From: Vibrio sp. UCD-FRSSP16_30
GTDB lineage: Bacteria; Pseudomonadota; Gammaproteobacteria; Enterobacterales; Vibrionaceae
Assembly (NCBI RefSeq): GCF_001676025.1
Contig: NZ_LZFW01000068.1
Span: 1 to 64,000 of the forward strand
Length of the DNA: 64,000 bases
Reading direction: 5' to 3'
Below the pieces are notes generated by a model. It was given only the letters and a program-made list of their open reading frames with translations, was not told the DNA's origin and searched no databases. Of this stretch, positions 62,667-64,000 are shown one piece after another (positions within the stretch are counted from its first letter, which is position 1; each line of letters opens with the position of its first letter). The translations under genes were made by a program, and so were the position numbers.

Positions 62667-62677
62667 TTGTAATACAA
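62667..62677. promoter_or_regulatory. Operator-like motif ahead of the second SSS symporter
   Basis: TTGTAATACAA, a near-palindromic variant of the TTGTCATACA(A/T) motif, 65 bases before the start codon at 62743. Confidence 0.55.
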
Positions 62678-62742
62678 AATATTTAATTGAAGGATTAAAC
62701 TGTACTGGATTTGAAATAACTATTTACAGTTAAGGTAAAGCG

Positions 62743-64000
62743 ATGGATCTCAATACGATTATTGTTGGCATTTACTTCCTATTTCTAATAGCGATAGGTT
62801 GGATGTTCAGAACATTTACAAGTACTACAAGTGACTACTTCCGTGGGGGCGGTAACATGCTCTGGTGGATGGTAGGTGCAACTGCGTTTATGACTCAGTT
62901 CTCTGCTTGGACATTTACCGGTGCAGCTGGTAAAGCATATAACGATGGTTTCGCAGTAGCGATCATCTTCTTAGCGAACGCGTTCGGTTACTTCATGAAC
63001 TTTGCGTACTTTGCTCCTAAATTCCGCCAACTACGTGTTGTAACGGTAATTGAAGCAATTCGCATGCGTTTTGGTGCTACGAACGAACAAGTATTTACTT
63101 GGTCTTCAATGCCTAACAGTGTTGTATCTGCAGGTGTGTGGCTAAACGCACTAGCAATCATCGCTTCAGGTATCTTCGGCTTCGACATGACAATGACAAT
63201 CTGGATTACAGGTTTAGTTGTACTGGGGATGTCTGTAACAGGTGGTTCATGGGCGGTAATCGCATCTGACTTCATGCAGATGGTTATCATCATGGCAGTA
63301 ACAATTACTTGTGCTGTTGTCGCGGTTGTTCAAGGTGGCGGTGTTGGTGAAATCATCAATAACTTCCCTGTGGGCGATACGGGTTCTTTCGTAGCGGGTA
63401 ACAACCTTAACTACCTAAGCATCTTCAGCATCTGGGCATTCTTCATCTTTGTTAAGCAGTTCTCTATTACGAACAACATGCTTAACTCTTACCGCTACCT
63501 TGCGGCTAAAGATTCTAAGAATGCTAAGAAAGCAGCACTACTTGCTTGTGTTCTTATGCTAGGCGGCGTATTCATCTGGTTCATGCCTTCTTGGTACATT
63601 GCAGGTCAAGGTGTTGATCTTTCTGCTGCTTACCCTGATGCAGGTTCTAAAGCGGGTGACTTTGCTTACCTATACTTCGTACAAGAATACATGCCAGCAG
63701 GTATGGTTGGTTTACTAGTTGCTGCGATGTTTGCTGCAACAATGTCTTCTATGGACTCAGGTCTTAACCGTAACTCAGGTATCTTTGTTAAGAACTTCTA
63801 CGAAACAATTGTTCGTAAAGGTAAAGCTTCAGAGAAAGAGCTAGTAACAGTATCTAAGATTACTTCTACTGTATTCGGCATCTTAATCATTCTTATTGCA
63901 CAGTTCATTAACTCTCTTAAAGGTTTGAGCTTGTTCGATACAATGATGTATGTTGGTGCTCTAATCGGCTTCCCAATGACTATCCCTGCATTCCTTGGTT
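62743..64000 (+). CDS. SSS-family sodium:solute symporter, 5' part (runs off the right edge)
   Basis: The ATG at 62743 follows AAGG, and the open frame continues to the last base (419 codons, no stop). Residues 1-60 (TSDYFRGGGNMLWWMVGATA, then FSAWTFTGAAGKAYNDG) and the later GLLVAAMFAATMSSMDSGLN are nearly the same as in the 37283 protein, so the two are paralogues of one SLC5/SSS subgroup. Together they frame the alginate locus. It would import alginate-derived monomer or short oligomers with sodium. Confidence 0.88.
   Translation, partial: MDLNTIIVGIYFLFLIAIGWMFRTFTSTTSDYFRGGGNMLWWMVGATAFMTQFSAWTFTGAAGKAYNDGFAVAIIFLANAFGYFMNFAYFAPKFRQLRVVTVIEAIRMRFGATNEQVFTWSSMPNSVVSAGVWLNALAIIASGIFGFDMTMTIWITGLVVLGMSVTGGSWAVIASDFMQMVIIMAVTITCAVVAVVQGGGVGEIINNFPVGDTGSFVAGNNLNYLSIFSIWAFFIFVKQFSITNNMLNSYRYLAAKDSKNAKKAALLACVLMLGGVFIWFMPSWYIAGQGVDLSAAYPDAGSKAGDFAYLYFVQEYMPAGMVGLLVAAMFAATMSSMDSGLNRNSGIFVKNFYETIVRKGKASEKELVTVSKITSTVFGILIILIAQFINSLKGLSLFDTMMYVGALIGFPMTIPAFLG

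Noticed and set aside
1-64000. CRISPR arrays, tRNA or rRNA genes
   Set aside because: No regularly spaced direct repeats with unique spacers, and no cloverleaf or rRNA-like sequence, were seen on either strand.

Overview
The window looks like a chromosomal segment of a marine Vibrio or a close relative (Vibrionaceae). The gene set points that way: a cobalamin nucleotide-loop operon, MacAB with a BaeSR-type two-component system, a pyruvate-responsive LytS/LytTR pair beside a YhjX-type transporter, AmtB, and a large alginate-utilisation locus with KdgM porins, PL7 and PL17 lyases, KdgF/KdgK/KdgA and SSS-family symporters. I could not run a search, so the species is open.

Layout. 1-802: the inner part and right end of an IS256-family element with a frameshifted transposase. 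803-3290: a two-gene cassette (a PD-(D/E)XK nuclease-like protein and an unknown protein) bracketed by two direct copies of a dispersed foldback repeat; a third, inverted copy lies at 15973-16122. 3492-8594: cobalamin salvage (histidine phosphatase, cobT, cobS, cobU, cbiP). 8700-15657: a YcxB-like membrane protein, a macA-macB-histidine kinase-response regulator operon, and an ECF sigma factor. 16177-21365: two ABC half-transporters followed by a eukaryotic-type glutathione synthetase homologue, apparently one operon. 21523-24842: a scarred region with a beheaded LysR gene, an unknown two-gene membrane module and an IS91-type transposase remnant. 24843-36796: ordinary metabolic and regulatory genes (YrhK-like, LysR, GST, MDR oxidoreductase, yhjX with its two-component system, LysR and a DUF1254 protein, a GreA-like factor, amtB with a sigma-54 promoter and NtrC-type sites).

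37283-64000 is mainly an alginate locus. Outside it are a MATE transporter and a CBS/nucleotidyltransferase-exonuclease pair, both inserted among the alginate genes. PL7 lyase would cut alginate outside or at the outer membrane. Three KdgM-type porins admit oligomers. SSS symporters carry products across the inner membrane. Two PL17 enzymes degrade oligomers to the monomeric unsaturated uronate. KdgF, KdgK and KdgA then feed pyruvate and glyceraldehyde 3-phosphate into central metabolism (the DEH reductase is not in the window). Two paralogous FadR-type GntR regulators sit face to face. A recurring 13-base motif (TTGTCATACATTA and variants), often next to CRP-like sites, marks the promoters and is the likely regulon operator.

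The best candidates for undescribed biology are: (i) the ABC exporter plus eukaryotic-type glutathione synthetase operon; (ii) the duplicated KdgM porin plus two-domain lipoprotein unit (55864-58103 and 59107-61790); (iii) the 3-TM protein plus small acidic protein at 22390-24094; (iv) the repeat-bracketed nuclease cassette; (v) a multi-hairpin intergenic block at 62158-62304 that looks like a small RNA. No tRNA, rRNA or CRISPR array was seen.
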